Source of the DNA: Psychrobacter sp. JB385
Lineage (GTDB): Bacteria; Pseudomonadota; Gammaproteobacteria; Pseudomonadales; Moraxellaceae
Assembly: GCF_900163785.1 (NCBI RefSeq)
Contig: NZ_FUKN01000001.1
Span: 124,001-188,000, forward strand
Length of the DNA stretch: 64,000 bases
Direction: 5' to 3'
Program-made: the position numbers and the translations under genes
Notes under the pieces: model-generated
Databases searched by the model: none
Seen by the model: the letters and a program-made list of their open reading frames with translations, nothing else
Told to the model about the DNA's origin: nothing
In this document: positions 39,022-47,585 of the stretch, one piece after another
Layout: each line of letters opens with the position of its first letter
Position numbering within the stretch: position 1 is the stretch's first letter

Positions 39022-39348
39022 TTATAGTAACCCTTGCATGAGCGCACTTTGATACAGTAATTTGGCGCGAGCACCGGTGCCACAAAACATCAAGATGGGT
39101 TTTGGCATCGAACGATAAAACGCGGCAAACTGCTCGACCGTCGCCATACTTAGACGCTCATCGTCAAATGGCAGATGATGGTAAGTCAAGTTGGCTTCTT
39201 TAGTGGCATGACTAAAGTCAACGCTATTTGGCTGAGTTTCTATTTCGGCATCAGGGCGTATGTTCAGTACGGAGCGATAGCCAAGTTCTGCAATTTTGAG
39301 ACATTGGCTTGGATAAATTTGCTTGTAAATCGTTAAATTATCAGTCAT
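39022..39348 (-). CDS. second DUF442-family protein
   Basis: 108 residues, paralogue of the protein at 38391-38723. It keeps the fold signatures 'IYPSQCLKIAELGYRSVLN' and 'RPDAEIETQPNS', but its active-site loop is 'MFCGTGARAKLL': the Cys is present while the following Arg is replaced by Gly, so chemistry may differ. It stands 298 bases upstream of the first DUF442 gene and downstream of SulP, all on the minus strand. Possibly a rhodanese-like sulfur carrier for the neighbouring persulfide dioxygenase (inference). Confidence 0.78.
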   Translation of the reverse strand: MTDNLTIYKQIYPSQCLKIAELGYRSVLNIRPDAEIETQPNSVDFSHATKEANLTYHHLPFDDERLSMATVEQFAAFYRSMPKPILMFCGTGARAKLLYQSALMQGLL

Positions 39349-39573
39349 AAGTAAGGTCAGTCGCGTGTATGAAAAGGCGTTTGACTTAAGAATGGGGAGT
39401 AGCCAATAGTATTTTTTGAGACTATTAGGTACTGCCTTTTAGTACAATTTTCTTAAGTCCATTATGTCTAAAGCTTATAAGGATTTAGCATAACACAGCT
39501 GGCAGGATATCGGTATTTTGTCACAGACAATAATAATTCTTAAGAATGTAACAACATGAGGTTAATAGAGGAT

Positions 39574-41283
39574 CTAAGTGTCTTTAAGCGCATCCACCGC
39601 ATCCATGGTACTCAAATACACATGGCCTGACAGCTCTGTAATAATGGGGGTATTTTCAATAATGTCCATCACAGGCCCCTTGATAAAACTAAAATTCAGA
39701 TGCTTATGTTGATTCAGCAGCTCTTTATTGAGGCTGATGAGCATCTCTTGTCCTGTTAAGTCAATGTGATTGACCGCTGACATAATCAGCACAATCTCAT
39801 GGGCGTCTGGATATTGATGAGTGGCTTGGACGACGCGGTGATGGACAGACTCACTATTACCAAAAAAGATACTCTCATCGATACGTAACATCAAAAGATT
39901 GCTAAAAGTCACCACGTTATGACGGTTGATGTTGCGAAAATGACCAGTGCCAGCCAACTGACCAACGATGGCAACGTGTGGCTTGCTTGATTGCCAAATC
40001 AAGCTTGCAAAAGACACCATAAGACCGATGACCAAACCTGTATTGAGACCAAATATCAATACTCCCACGAATGCTGACATAAAGCTTGCGGCATCTAGGC
40101 GATCACGTTGCCATGCTGCCTGCAACGTCGTTATATCAATCAGACTAATAATAGAAGCCATGATGGTCGCGCCCAATAAAGCATAGGGCAGCGGTGCGAG
40201 TGCATTACCAAAAGCAATCAAAGCGGCAATCATGACTAGCACTGTCACAAGACTTGCCACCGGAGTTTTGGCACCTGAATCTGAATTGATGGCCGTTCGT
40301 GAAAATCCGCCAGCGACGGCAAAGCTTTGAAAAAAACCGCCTGCCATGTTGGCCAGCCCCAAGCCTGTCAGCTCGCGATTGGCATCGAAGGACTCACCGC
40401 GCAGGCGCGCATAGTTGTTGGCAACCGAGCTGCTGGAAACAAAGATAATCAAGGCCATTAGCCCCGCCCCAGGTAACAAGTCGAGCACTTCATCGAAAGT
40501 TGGTACATACGGTAAAGTAAAAGTAGGGAGGCCTTGCGGAATACTACCGATAGTGGCCACACCTTTTGTAGTCCAATGTAGGCCGATGCTAAGAATAATG
40601 GCAACGACCAATAGAATGAGTGGGAATAAACGCTCAGCCCATTTGGCATAGGAGGAGGACAACCAAGATTGCCACACCCATCTACTGCCGTAGCGATTGG
40701 CAACCAACAGCATAAAAGCGATGATTCCAATCAGGAGGGTGAGCGGATGCAGCTGTCGCGCATACATCTGCATACTCGACAAATAACCGATTAAGCCGTT
40801 GCCAGCGATCGGAATTGCCGTCACGTATTTTAGCTGACTGATGAAAATCAATACAGCCGCCCCGCTAATAAAGCCAGCAGAGACCCCGCGACTGATGAAT
40901 TGCATGATCCAGCCAAGCTTGAGCCGACCTGCCAACCACAATAGCGTACCGACCATCAATGACAGCAAACTTGCCATCAGTGCGTATTGCTGAACCCCTT
41001 GTGACGCGTAAGGGTGCAAGCTACTGGCAGTCATGATAGCAGTGATCGCAACTGGCCCGACTGCTTGAACGCTACTCGAACCGATCCAAGCATAAACAAT
41101 CACCGGTACGATTGCCGCATACAACCCATAAACAGGTGGCAATCCTGCCAGTACTGCATAACCTAAGCTTTGTGGAATGACCAACACGCCAACCACCAAG
41201 CCTGCGATAATATCAGTTGGCAGGGTAGAGGGCTGGTACTGGCGCAACCAAGCAGGAATCAGACGAGCCAATATAGAAGGCAT
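39574..41283 (-). CDS. SulP-family anion permease with STAS domain
   Basis: 569 residues. The membrane part (about 1-420) has the SulP signature region 'GLVVGVLVIPQSLGYAVLAG' and 'LPPVYGLYAAIVPVI', with ten or more hydrophobic helices. A C-terminal STAS domain (about 440-560) shows 'VVTFSNLLMLRIDESIFFGN' and 'SAVNHIDLTGQEML'. SulP proteins move sulfate, bicarbonate or other anions. Next to persulfide-oxidising genes, export of sulfite/sulfate is plausible but inferred. It starts 52 bases after the BigR-like regulator, same strand, likely one operon. Confidence 0.9.
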   Translation of the reverse strand: MPSILARLIPAWLRQYQPSTLPTDIIAGLVVGVLVIPQSLGYAVLAGLPPVYGLYAAIVPVIVYAWIGSSSVQAVGPVAITAIMTASSLHPYASQGVQQYALMASLLSLMVGTLLWLAGRLKLGWIMQFISRGVSAGFISGAAVLIFISQLKYVTAIPIAGNGLIGYLSSMQMYARQLHPLTLLIGIIAFMLLVANRYGSRWVWQSWLSSSYAKWAERLFPLILLVVAIILSIGLHWTTKGVATIGSIPQGLPTFTLPYVPTFDEVLDLLPGAGLMALIIFVSSSSVANNYARLRGESFDANRELTGLGLANMAGGFFQSFAVAGGFSRTAINSDSGAKTPVASLVTVLVMIAALIAFGNALAPLPYALLGATIMASIISLIDITTLQAAWQRDRLDAASFMSAFVGVLIFGLNTGLVIGLMVSFASLIWQSSKPHVAIVGQLAGTGHFRNINRHNVVTFSNLLMLRIDESIFFGNSESVHHRVVQATHQYPDAHEIVLIMSAVNHIDLTGQEMLISLNKELLNQHKHLNFSFIKGPVMDIIENTPIITELSGHVYLSTMDAVDALKDT

Positions 41284-41334
41284 AATAATATGTCATCACA
41301 ATAAAAAATGAATGACGCTCAGCCTATAAACAGA

Positions 41335-41727
41335 CTATTCAGCTGTTTTGGCGCAAAAGCGTTCGTATAATAACTGTAGCACTGCAAACGCATCATCACT
41401 GGCGATGCTATAGTAAACCTGCTTACCATCGCGGCGAGTCTTGACCAGCTCATCTTTGCGTAAGATACCCAGCTGCTGGGACAAGCTTGGTTGACCAACA
41501 CCGACTAAGGTCTCAAGCTCACTGACACAAAATTCACCTTGCGTCAGCTGACACAAGAGCAATAAGCGATCAGGGTGCGACAGCGATTTTAATAATTGGC
41601 TGGCTTGCATCGAGGCCTTGCGCATTTGTTCAGACAAATCTTTTGGGATGGTATCTGATGCGTTGATCAATACGTTATCACTAGTATCATTAGTGGATGT
41701 GCTCAATGCTGAAGTAGAAGTAGACAG
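41335..41727 (-). CDS. ArsR-family repressor, BigR/SqrR-like persulfide sensor
   Basis: About 130 residues with an ArsR winged helix ('VGVGQPSLSQQLGILRKDEL', 'RRDGKQVYYSI'). Two cysteines, 'LLLLCQLTQG' before the recognition domain and 'ERFCAKTAE' at the C-terminus, sit where BigR and SqrR carry the pair that forms a sulfur bridge in response to persulfides; a third is in 'GEFCVSEL'. No in-frame ATG is available. A strong AAGGAG is spaced six bases from a CTG codon at 41727, while the first TTG (41706) is too far away, so I place the start at CTG with reservation. Divergent from the persulfide dioxygenase gene it probably controls. Confidence 0.82.
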   Translation of the reverse strand: MSTSTSALSTSTNDTSDNVLINASDTIPKDLSEQMRKASMQASQLLKSLSHPDRLLLLCQLTQGEFCVSELETLVGVGQPSLSQQLGILRKDELVKTRRDGKQVYYSIASDDAFAVLQLLYERFCAKTAE

Positions 41728-41776
41728 AGTGAGCTCCTTATATAGAGTATAAAACGTCAGGTTATGAATAAAATAT

Positions 41777-41790
41777 ATTGAATTATCAAT
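41777..41790. promoter_or_regulatory. candidate operator in the divergent repressor/dioxygenase region
   Basis: ATTGA-ATTA-TCAAT, an AT-rich inverted repeat in the 240-base divergent region between the BigR-like gene and the persulfide dioxygenase. BigR-type operators are AT-rich palindromes, so this is a candidate only. Confidence 0.25.
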
Positions 41791-41970
41791 GATATTTGGC
41801 GTTACATCAAGTTATTGTTTTTTACATTATATAAATTGATAAAATGTTTATTGGTGGCTATATTGGTCTGTACAAAGAAAGAGCAGGGCAGAAAATCTTA
41901 ATCCAAAGCCCATATCATACATAATACGCTCTTAAAAATTAATATATCGTTTAAAAGTAAAGAGGCTGTC

Positions 41971-42837
41971 ATGCAAGTTCATTCTTTCTTACATAGTGAC
42001 ACAGAAACCTATACTCATGTACTCGCAGATACTCAGCAGCAAGTTTGTGCGCTTATCGATCCTGTATTGGATTTTGATGCAAAATCAGGGCATACCAGCT
42101 CTACGAGTGTGGATGAGGTTATCAATTTTGTACGTGAGCAAGGCTGGGCGCTGCTCTACATCATAGAAACCCATGCCCATGCTGATCATTTATCAGCCGC
42201 CATACATGTCAAAGCGTCACTCGGTGGACAACTGGTCATCGGTCAGCATATCACTGAAGTACAAAAAACATTCAAGCAAATTTTTAATTTTGATACCAGC
42301 TTTCGTACCGATGCGAGCCAATTTGATATTTTAACCAACGATGGTGATACATTAAAGGTTGGTGATATCCTCATCACGGTCATGCACGTGCCTGGACATA
42401 CACAAGCTGATACTGCTTATATCGCGACTGATAAAGAAAAAACCGTGGTCTTCGTCGGAGACACTTTATTTGCCCCTGACGTCGGAACGGCTCGTTGTGA
42501 TTTTCCAGGCGGCGATGCCAAAACCCTTTATCAATCTATCCAAAAGCTATTGTCACTGCCAGACGACACGATAATATATCTGTGTCATGACTATCCAAGT
42601 GCTGGTCGTAAGCACTGTCCAACGACCACGGTCGCTGCGCAAAAACTGGGGAATATTCATGTCAAAGATGGCATCAATGAAGCAGAGTTTGTACAGATGC
42701 GTGAGCGCCGCGATGCGACTTTGGAGATGCCCCGCCTGATTATTCCGGCGGTACAAGTCAATATTGATGCAGGTCATTTACCAAAGCCAGAGTCCAATGG
42801 GGTGCGCTATCTCAAAGTACCACTCAACGCCCTTTGA
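41971..42837 (+). CDS. MBL-fold persulfide dioxygenase (ETHE1/Blh-like)
   Basis: 288 residues, metallo-beta-lactamase fold. Metal ligands are in 'IETHAHADHLSAA' (HxHxDH), 'HVPGHTQADTAYIA', 'VGDTLFAPDVGTARCDF' and 'YLCHDYPSAGR'. The combination with the 'GTARCDFPGG' segment is characteristic of ETHE1-type dioxygenases, which use one non-heme iron to oxidise glutathione persulfide to sulfite. AAAGAGG precedes the ATG. It is divergent from the BigR-like repressor and followed by trxC, forming the oxidative arm of a sulfide-detoxification module. No DUF442 domain is fused; those are separate genes here. Confidence 0.9.
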   Translation: MQVHSFLHSDTETYTHVLADTQQQVCALIDPVLDFDAKSGHTSSTSVDEVINFVREQGWALLYIIETHAHADHLSAAIHVKASLGGQLVIGQHITEVQKTFKQIFNFDTSFRTDASQFDILTNDGDTLKVGDILITVMHVPGHTQADTAYIATDKEKTVVFVGDTLFAPDVGTARCDFPGGDAKTLYQSIQKLLSLPDDTIIYLCHDYPSAGRKHCPTTTVAAQKLGNIHVKDGINEAEFVQMRERRDATLEMPRLIIPAVQVNIDAGHLPKPESNGVRYLKVPLNAL

Positions 42838-42885
42838 TAGGATGTTTGGAGTCAATAGTCATGATATGTGTAGGAAAAACCCCCA

Positions 42886-43323
42886 ATGAGTGAACAAAAC
42901 GTACATCTGGTATGTCTACATTGCCAAGCAACCAATCGTATCCCTATGGCAAGACTCAGTGCGACACCAAATTGTGGTAAATGTGGTCAACCCTTACTGA
43001 CAGGCAGTCCTCACGAGTTGAATGCACAAACAGTTAATAAGATCATTCAAAAAAATGAGGTGCTGACGGTCATCGATTTTTGGGCAAGCTGGTGTCAACC
43101 TTGTCTCATGATGGCACCGCAGTTCAAAGCCGCTGCCAGCCAATTGCCGCAAGTGGTGTTTGCCAAAATACAAACCGATAAATATGAGCAAGCCGCCGCA
43201 CCTTATAATATTCGTAGCTTGCCGACTATGGTTGCTTTTAAACAGGGTAAAGAAGTCGCGCGACAGTCAGGCGCACTGCCTAGTGACCAAATCGTTCAAT
43301 GGATACGCAGTCTGAGGGCTTAG
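42886..43323 (+). CDS. trxC: TrxC, thioredoxin 2 with N-terminal zinc ribbon
   Basis: 145 residues. The N-terminal zinc-binding part has 'LVCLHCQATNRIP' and 'PNCGKCGQPL' (two CxxC). The thioredoxin domain begins near residue 45, with active site 'WASWCQPCLMM'. Most thioredoxins have WCGPC; the Gly to Gln change is expected to alter the redox potential or specificity. TrxC is a cytoplasmic disulfide reductase, often OxyR-regulated. Here it follows the persulfide dioxygenase by 48 bases, so it may regenerate thiols or reduce persulfides. Confidence 0.9.
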   Translation: MSEQNVHLVCLHCQATNRIPMARLSATPNCGKCGQPLLTGSPHELNAQTVNKIIQKNEVLTVIDFWASWCQPCLMMAPQFKAAASQLPQVVFAKIQTDKYEQAAAPYNIRSLPTMVAFKQGKEVARQSGALPSDQIVQWIRSLRA

Positions 43324-43343
43324 GGTTATATTTATCCTTATAA

Positions 43344-43391
43344 ACCTGAATACTATAAGCCTTGAATACTATAAGCCTTGAATACTATAAG
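43344..43391 (+). repeat. three tandem 16-bp repeats
   Basis: Three near-identical copies of CCTTGAATACTATAAG (the first with ACCTGAAT) directly after trxC and before its terminator. Non-coding. Confidence 0.85.
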
Positions 43392-43409
43392 CGTAGACAA
43401 TAGCCATTA

Positions 43410-43445
43410 AAAAAGCCAATACACAATCGTTGTATTGGCTTTTTA
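43410..43445. terminator. terminator after trxC
   Basis: Stem AAAAGCCAATACA / TGTATTGGCTTTT around a CAATCGT loop, A-rich left and T-rich right flank; works for trxC and possibly for the convergent small lipoprotein gene. Confidence 0.88.
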
Positions 43446-43529
43446 TATATCGGTTCTGCGGTAATAACAGCCAATAGCGCTTGAAATCTTATGGGAAAAC
43501 GACGCTAGAGTGCCGCATGGTTATAGCAA

Positions 43530-43931
43530 TTACTCACCATAAATCTTAATGCCATTGGCAAAGCTACAGCGTTGAATACGAGCAGATTGAACGATTGCAT
43601 CGCGCTCACCGTATAGTCTTGATAGTTTGACATCGCGAGCTTTGGTATCGTTACTTTTGCCGACACCAAAGCTGATATTGGGTGAAATGCCCCAACGTCC
43701 TGCCGATACCCCAACGCCGACACCTGACGTCGATAGCGTCGAGCGCTCATTATTGGCATCCGCGACATAGCGATTGACGCGAGTGTATTCTTGGTTCAAT
43801 GCTTGGCAATCATAGTTCTGATACGTACTAGGCGGCACGTATTGGGGCGTGACATTACCTGTAGACGCACAGCCAGAGAGACCGAAAACGCCAGCTATTG
43901 CCAGTAATGCCCCTGTAGTAAGAGTTTTCAT
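43530..43931 (-). CDS. small lipoprotein of unknown function
   Basis: 133 residues. Signal peptide with lipobox 'GLSGC', followed by a Tyr/Gln-rich segment, a region around 'YDCQALNQEYTRVNRYVADAN', a Gly-rich stretch 'GVGVGVSAGRWG', and a C-terminal 'LSRLYGERDAIVQSARIQRC' with a Cys. The pair of cysteines in the mature protein might form a disulfide. The GGAGG before ATG 43931 excludes the 11 extra upstream codons. I do not recognise a named family with certainty; small lipoproteins of this look are common in Moraxellaceae. Confidence 0.75.
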   Translation of the reverse strand: MKTLTTGALLAIAGVFGLSGCASTGNVTPQYVPPSTYQNYDCQALNQEYTRVNRYVADANNERSTLSTSGVGVGVSAGRWGISPNISFGVGKSNDTKARDVKLSRLYGERDAIVQSARIQRCSFANGIKIYGE

Positions 43932-44095
43932 AGTGCCTCCATTAGGCTTTATGTGTGTTTGCATTCAGTTAAGACAGCAAAAATAATGTGATTAAGACAT
44001 TGAGAATATATCGATTAGTCGGTGGTTTTCAATTCTATCAGTGTGACGATTTGTGCCGCTTTATGCTACCTCATCCTCAAAATACGGTTTGATTA

Positions 44096-44455
44096 TCAAA
44101 ATAAGTTTTCAGGTTTGGTAAAAGCCAATATCACGATTCCAATATATGCCACAGCGGCAATGAGAATACCTGTTTTTCTTTGACCAGCGGTGGCATGAGG
44201 GTTAAAGGCTTTTACACTAGCGCTAATCGCCGCAATGAGTAGAACGATTTTGGCAAACACCCATTGTATAGGCGCATTGGCACTCATCAACTGCATGAGC
44301 ATGACTGCCCCTGAGACGATAACGAGCGCATAGACAATATGGTTGGCAATCTTGATTGCTCGCGGCGCTTGTCTGTTGGCACCCAAGACCAAAGCGCTTT
44401 GATATAAAAACAACACAATGGCCAGTACCGCCATGAGCATGTGTAAATGTTTCAT
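44096..44455 (-). CDS. SirB2-family small membrane protein
   Basis: 119 residues with four hydrophobic helices. It begins 'MKHLHMLMAVLAIVLFLYQS' and carries 'KIANHIVYALVIVSGAVML', the order seen in SirB2 proteins (named as an invasion-gene up-regulator in Salmonella, molecular role unclear). GAGGAA lies upstream of the ATG. It is followed by the small lipoprotein gene and preceded by bolA on the same strand, possibly one transcript. Confidence 0.82.
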   Translation of the reverse strand: MKHLHMLMAVLAIVLFLYQSALVLGANRQAPRAIKIANHIVYALVIVSGAVMLMQLMSANAPIQWVFAKIVLLIAAISASVKAFNPHATAGQRKTGILIAAVAYIGIVILAFTKPENLF

Positions 44456-44545
44456 TGAATAGAATTTCCTCTAAAAGTATGGTGTTCAAGCGTGGCGATA
44501 ACGTCTTAGAATTATGTGGGTAAAACACCGTTTTTTAAGCTTTCT

Positions 44546-44869
44546 TTAAGCTTTGTTTTGTCCTGCGCATAATGGACTAATAGGGCTCTGACCTTGCCAT
44601 TCTGTCGGCGTGTAGGCATGAATAGCTAAAGCATGCACCTGACCACCCTGTGATGTCAAAAGGGCGTTCACCAATCCATATACTAACTGATGACGAGCCA
44701 CCAAGCGCTTGCCTTCAAACGCCTCGCTAACCACAGTCAGCTTAAAGTGACTCTCTTTACCTTCAAAATAACCAGCATGATTCATAGATTCATTCATCAG
44801 CTCTATGTGCTGTGGTTGCAACGCTTGTAATTCAGCGTTAAGGGCATCGGCAGTTGGCGTGGTACTCAT
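44546..44869 (-). CDS. bolA: BolA-family protein
   Basis: 107 residues. The BolA fold signature is clear: 'SHFKLTVVSEAFEGKRLVARHQLVYGLVNALL', where the 'RHQLVY' helix-turn is the conserved nucleic-acid/cluster-contact region, and 'VHALAIHAYTPTEW' at the C-terminus. BolA proteins bind Fe-S clusters with monothiol glutaredoxins and some act as transcription factors in stress. AAGGACC precedes the ATG. The exact subgroup (BolA versus YrbA/IbaG) is likely BolA, given 'YTPTEW'. Confidence 0.88.
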   Translation of the reverse strand: MSTTPTADALNAELQALQPQHIELMNESMNHAGYFEGKESHFKLTVVSEAFEGKRLVARHQLVYGLVNALLTSQGGQVHALAIHAYTPTEWQGQSPISPLCAGQNKA

Positions 44870-45003
44870 AATGGTCCTTCAATATAGTTTGCTAAATAAG
44901 GTTAGACAATCTGTGATTGATATATGTCAGTTATTATAACAGACGTCTTACGTATTAGAAGGCGTTGTCATATCTGCTCTATTTTTGAGCGCACACAAGG
45001 CAT

Positions 45004-45040
45004 AAAAAAACAGAGCACTATCTATAAATGGCGCTCTGCT
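45004..45040 (-). terminator. terminator of the M48 protease gene
   Basis: On the minus strand, CAGAGC...GCTCTG hairpin followed by seven T, directly downstream of the protease stop. Confidence 0.75.
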
Positions 45041-45071
45041 AGCATTACTTGACAGTTTTTAAGGGTATCGA

Positions 45072-45884
45072 TTAACGACGCGCCTTTTGATATAACGGCA
45101 TCACTTTAGGCATGAGTGACTGCAAGTTGGCGATACGATTGCTGCTGGCAGGGTGAGTACTTAAGAACTCTGGTGGCTCGCCTTGGCTCGCGCGCTGCAT
45201 TTTTTGCCACAAAGTCACAGCCGCTTGTGGGTTGTAGCCTGCACGTGCCATCAGCTCTAGACCGATTTGGTCTGCTTCCGCTTCTTGTGTACGGCTGTGA
45301 GGGCGACTTAAGCCCAAGTCACCTGCGACATTTGCCAAATCAGCTTGACCTTGTGATAAACCAAAGATACTTGCGGCAACACCGATACCTGTCTGTGTGG
45401 CGTACTGACGTGACAAACGTTCACGTGAGTGCTCACGCAGTGCATGTGACATCTCATGCCCCATGATCGCTGCAATCTCGTCATCAGTCAGATTCAAGCG
45501 ATCAATGATGCCTGAATAGAACATAATCTTACCGCCTGGTAGTACAAACGCATTTAGCTCATTGGACTTGATGGTATGTACTTCCCATTGCCATTTTGCA
45601 GCATCTGGACGATAGACACCAACTTGACCAACCAAGCGATTGGCAATGTTTTTCAAACGATTGAGCTGGGCGGTGTTGGTATCGAGTACACGCTTGGCTC
45701 GGGCTTCTTGTATTGTCTTAGCATAGCTCTGTGCTGATAGTTGCAATACTTGCTCACTTGAAACCAATAGCAACTGCTGGCGATCTACGCCCACGGCGCC
45801 AGTGCCAGTTGTGCTCGAACACCCTGTTAATGTCAGCGCTGACAATGAGGCGGCCATAACAGTGGTGGTAACTAATCTTTTCAT
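45072..45884 (-). CDS. M48-family metalloprotease, lipoprotein (LoiP/YcaL-like)
   Basis: 270 residues. Lipobox 'LTLTGC' at the end of a signal peptide. Zinc motif HEMSH in 'IMGHEMSHALREHSRER', with the distal Glu in 'RTQEAEADQIGLELMARAGY'. It also has the family segments 'NAFVLPGGKIMFYSGII' and 'FLSTHPASSNRI'. Such proteins are outer-membrane-anchored periplasmic proteases that degrade misfolded envelope proteins. GAGGA is eight bases before the ATG. Confidence 0.92.
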   Translation of the reverse strand: MKRLVTTTVMAASLSALTLTGCSSTTGTGAVGVDRQQLLLVSSEQVLQLSAQSYAKTIQEARAKRVLDTNTAQLNRLKNIANRLVGQVGVYRPDAAKWQWEVHTIKSNELNAFVLPGGKIMFYSGIIDRLNLTDDEIAAIMGHEMSHALREHSRERLSRQYATQTGIGVAASIFGLSQGQADLANVAGDLGLSRPHSRTQEAEADQIGLELMARAGYNPQAAVTLWQKMQRASQGEPPEFLSTHPASSNRIANLQSLMPKVMPLYQKARR

Positions 45885-46305
45885 AATAAGAATCCTCGCT
45901 ATAAATAATAAAATAAGTTAGACAAAAGATGATACAAGCAGTGGATAAAAAAGCAGTGTTTTATTAATGTTTTACCTGCGCTTAGCACTCTACCGATACC
46001 ATAAAATTTTACCTCAACCGCTATTGCTCATAAGTATAATAATGTTAACAAGCCAAAACCAAGGCAGGAATAGTAACAACGCACCATAGGATTGTAAGTG
46101 AGAGATAATAACTTCATTAAAATGCAGTCTCTAATAGATGTCATTAAATCAATGGGTTATGCTGGATGCTCATATAAAGCAGTAATGATATCTAAAACAT
46201 TTTAAATTAATTTTAAAAAAGGTGTTGACACCCTCAGAATATTTGATAGAATAGCCAGCCTATCGAGACGTAGTAGTTGTTAAAAACACTATGATTTGAT
46301 ATCAA
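45885..46305. other. intergenic region upstream of tRNA-Gly
   Basis: About 420 bases, AT-rich. It should contain the protease and tRNA promoters; no other feature is visible. Confidence 0.45.
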
Positions 46306-46380
46306 GCGGGAATAGCTCAGTGGTAGAGCATAACCTTGCCAAGGTTGGGGTCGAGAGTTCGAATCTCTTTTCCCGCTCCA
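46306..46380 (+). tRNA. tRNA-Gly (anticodon GCC), CCA encoded
   Basis: Cloverleaf reads cleanly: acceptor GCGGGAA / TTCCCGC, D-arm with AGCTCAGTGGTAGAGC, anticodon stem AACCT / AGGTT around T-GCC-A, T-arm GAGAG-TTCGAAT-CTCTT, then discriminator T and CCA. The anticodon GCC assigns glycine. Confidence 0.96.
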
Positions 46381-46401
46381 AATATGGCTTGAAAAAGCAC
46401 T

Positions 46402-46441
46402 AAAATCCTCACTTCTTATATTAGAAGTGAGGATTTTTTTT
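46402..46441 (+). terminator. terminator after tRNA-Gly
   Basis: Stem AAAATCCTCACTTCT / AGAAGTGAGGATTTT with a TATATT loop and eight T. Confidence 0.92.
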
Positions 46442-47225
46442 GCGTAAAATTTGATTGAGCTTGATGAGTAAGTACGAAACCAGTGGCACAATTCTTTGCC
46501 TAATCTCTCTAGGTTATTTTCTCCTCACCATATTTATCAGGATTTTCTAAGTTTCATTCCTCTATTCAATGATTTTTCTCAATCCTATCTTTTCTCCGAA
46601 AACACCAAATTAGCAGTTGTTAGGTAGATATAAACTGTGTCTGCTTTATAGAAATAAAGTCATTCTGCAGAGCGCTACCTTTGCACTTTATCCTCAAAAA
46701 TCATGCATCACACGACCAATTTGCTCATCATTCAAACCATCAATAAGTGCTTTTTTACAAGTAATTCACCGCCTATTTTTTGTCTGAGTTAGTCATAACT
46801 TATCATCATTATCTGTACGATATTGGCTAAAAAATAGCCTCTTTTAAAACTCAAAAAATTTGCTTTGTATAAGGTAAATCTAAATCACTATTGAAGATAT
46901 TCGTAAGTTTCCTACTCAGTGGTTGTTATTTGTTCATGAGTGGTCGTGACCCTTCCGCTTTTACGCTATTAAATACAATATAATGACCGTAGCTACAATG
47001 AATACGTTTTATTTACGTGCACGATATATTTTTTGTACCAAAAAAAACAATTGAATAAGATTAATTCACTATTATGACTGGCTTACATTTGCAGTAATAC
47101 TTTTAAGTATAGCTAATAGATACTTGCAAGATTTATTGGATTAGTACCGTGTCAAAATAGTGAAAGACGAGCGTATTCTTACAACAAAAATTTTATTCAA
47201 ATACAAACCCACTAATAGGAAAGTT
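46442..47225. promoter_or_regulatory. long leader region upstream of the roadblock-BLUF operon
   Basis: About 785 bases without a believable gene. AT-rich, with several T- and A-tracts. It must include the promoter for the BLUF/GTPase operon, but I cannot fix one by eye. A frame antisense to the tRNA at its left side is spurious. Confidence 0.4.
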
Positions 47226-47585
47226 ATGTCAAATATTAATGAAGCTTTAGAAGAATTGATGACCCTTGATGGCGCGATGGGCGGCTGTATTGTTGACTAT
47301 ATGTCAGGTATGGTATTGGGTATGACTGGCGGCGGTGTTGACTTAGAGTTGGCAGCAGCAGGTAACTCACAAGTGGTAAAGGCAAAAGTAGCTACCATGA
47401 AGTCGCTAGATATCAAAGGCGAAATTGAAGACATGTTGATTACGCTAGAGTCTCAATTACACATTATTCGTCCAACAGCCAAGCACGAAGATTTGTTTAT
47501 TTACTTGGTACTTGATAAATCCAAAGCGAACTTGGCGCTAGCACGTCGTAAAGTACAAGCAGTAGAAAATAAACTAGAAGTATAA
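47226..47585 (+). CDS. roadblock/LC7-domain protein 1 (MglB-like)
   Basis: 119 residues, single compact alpha/beta domain. The pattern 'LEELMTLDGAMGGCIVDYMSG' (first helix and strand), 'SQLHIIRPTAKHEDLFIYLVL' (central strands) and 'KANLALARRKVQAVE' (last helix) fits roadblock/LC7 proteins. These dimerise and act as GTPase regulators, as MglB does for MglA. A frame 22 codons longer exists, but AGGAAA before ATG 47226 fixes the start. It lies 184 bases upstream of the BLUF gene and is probably the first gene of the operon. Domain call is by pattern, so moderately sure. Confidence 0.72.
   Translation: MSNINEALEELMTLDGAMGGCIVDYMSGMVLGMTGGGVDLELAAAGNSQVVKAKVATMKSLDIKGEIEDMLITLESQLHIIRPTAKHEDLFIYLVLDKSKANLALARRKVQAVENKLEV

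Noticed and set aside
46234..46491. 85-codon minus-strand frame with 'GKRDSNSRPQPWQGYALPLSYSR'-like content
   Set aside because: It is antisense to the tRNA-Gly gene and shows the classic spurious translation of a tRNA complement.
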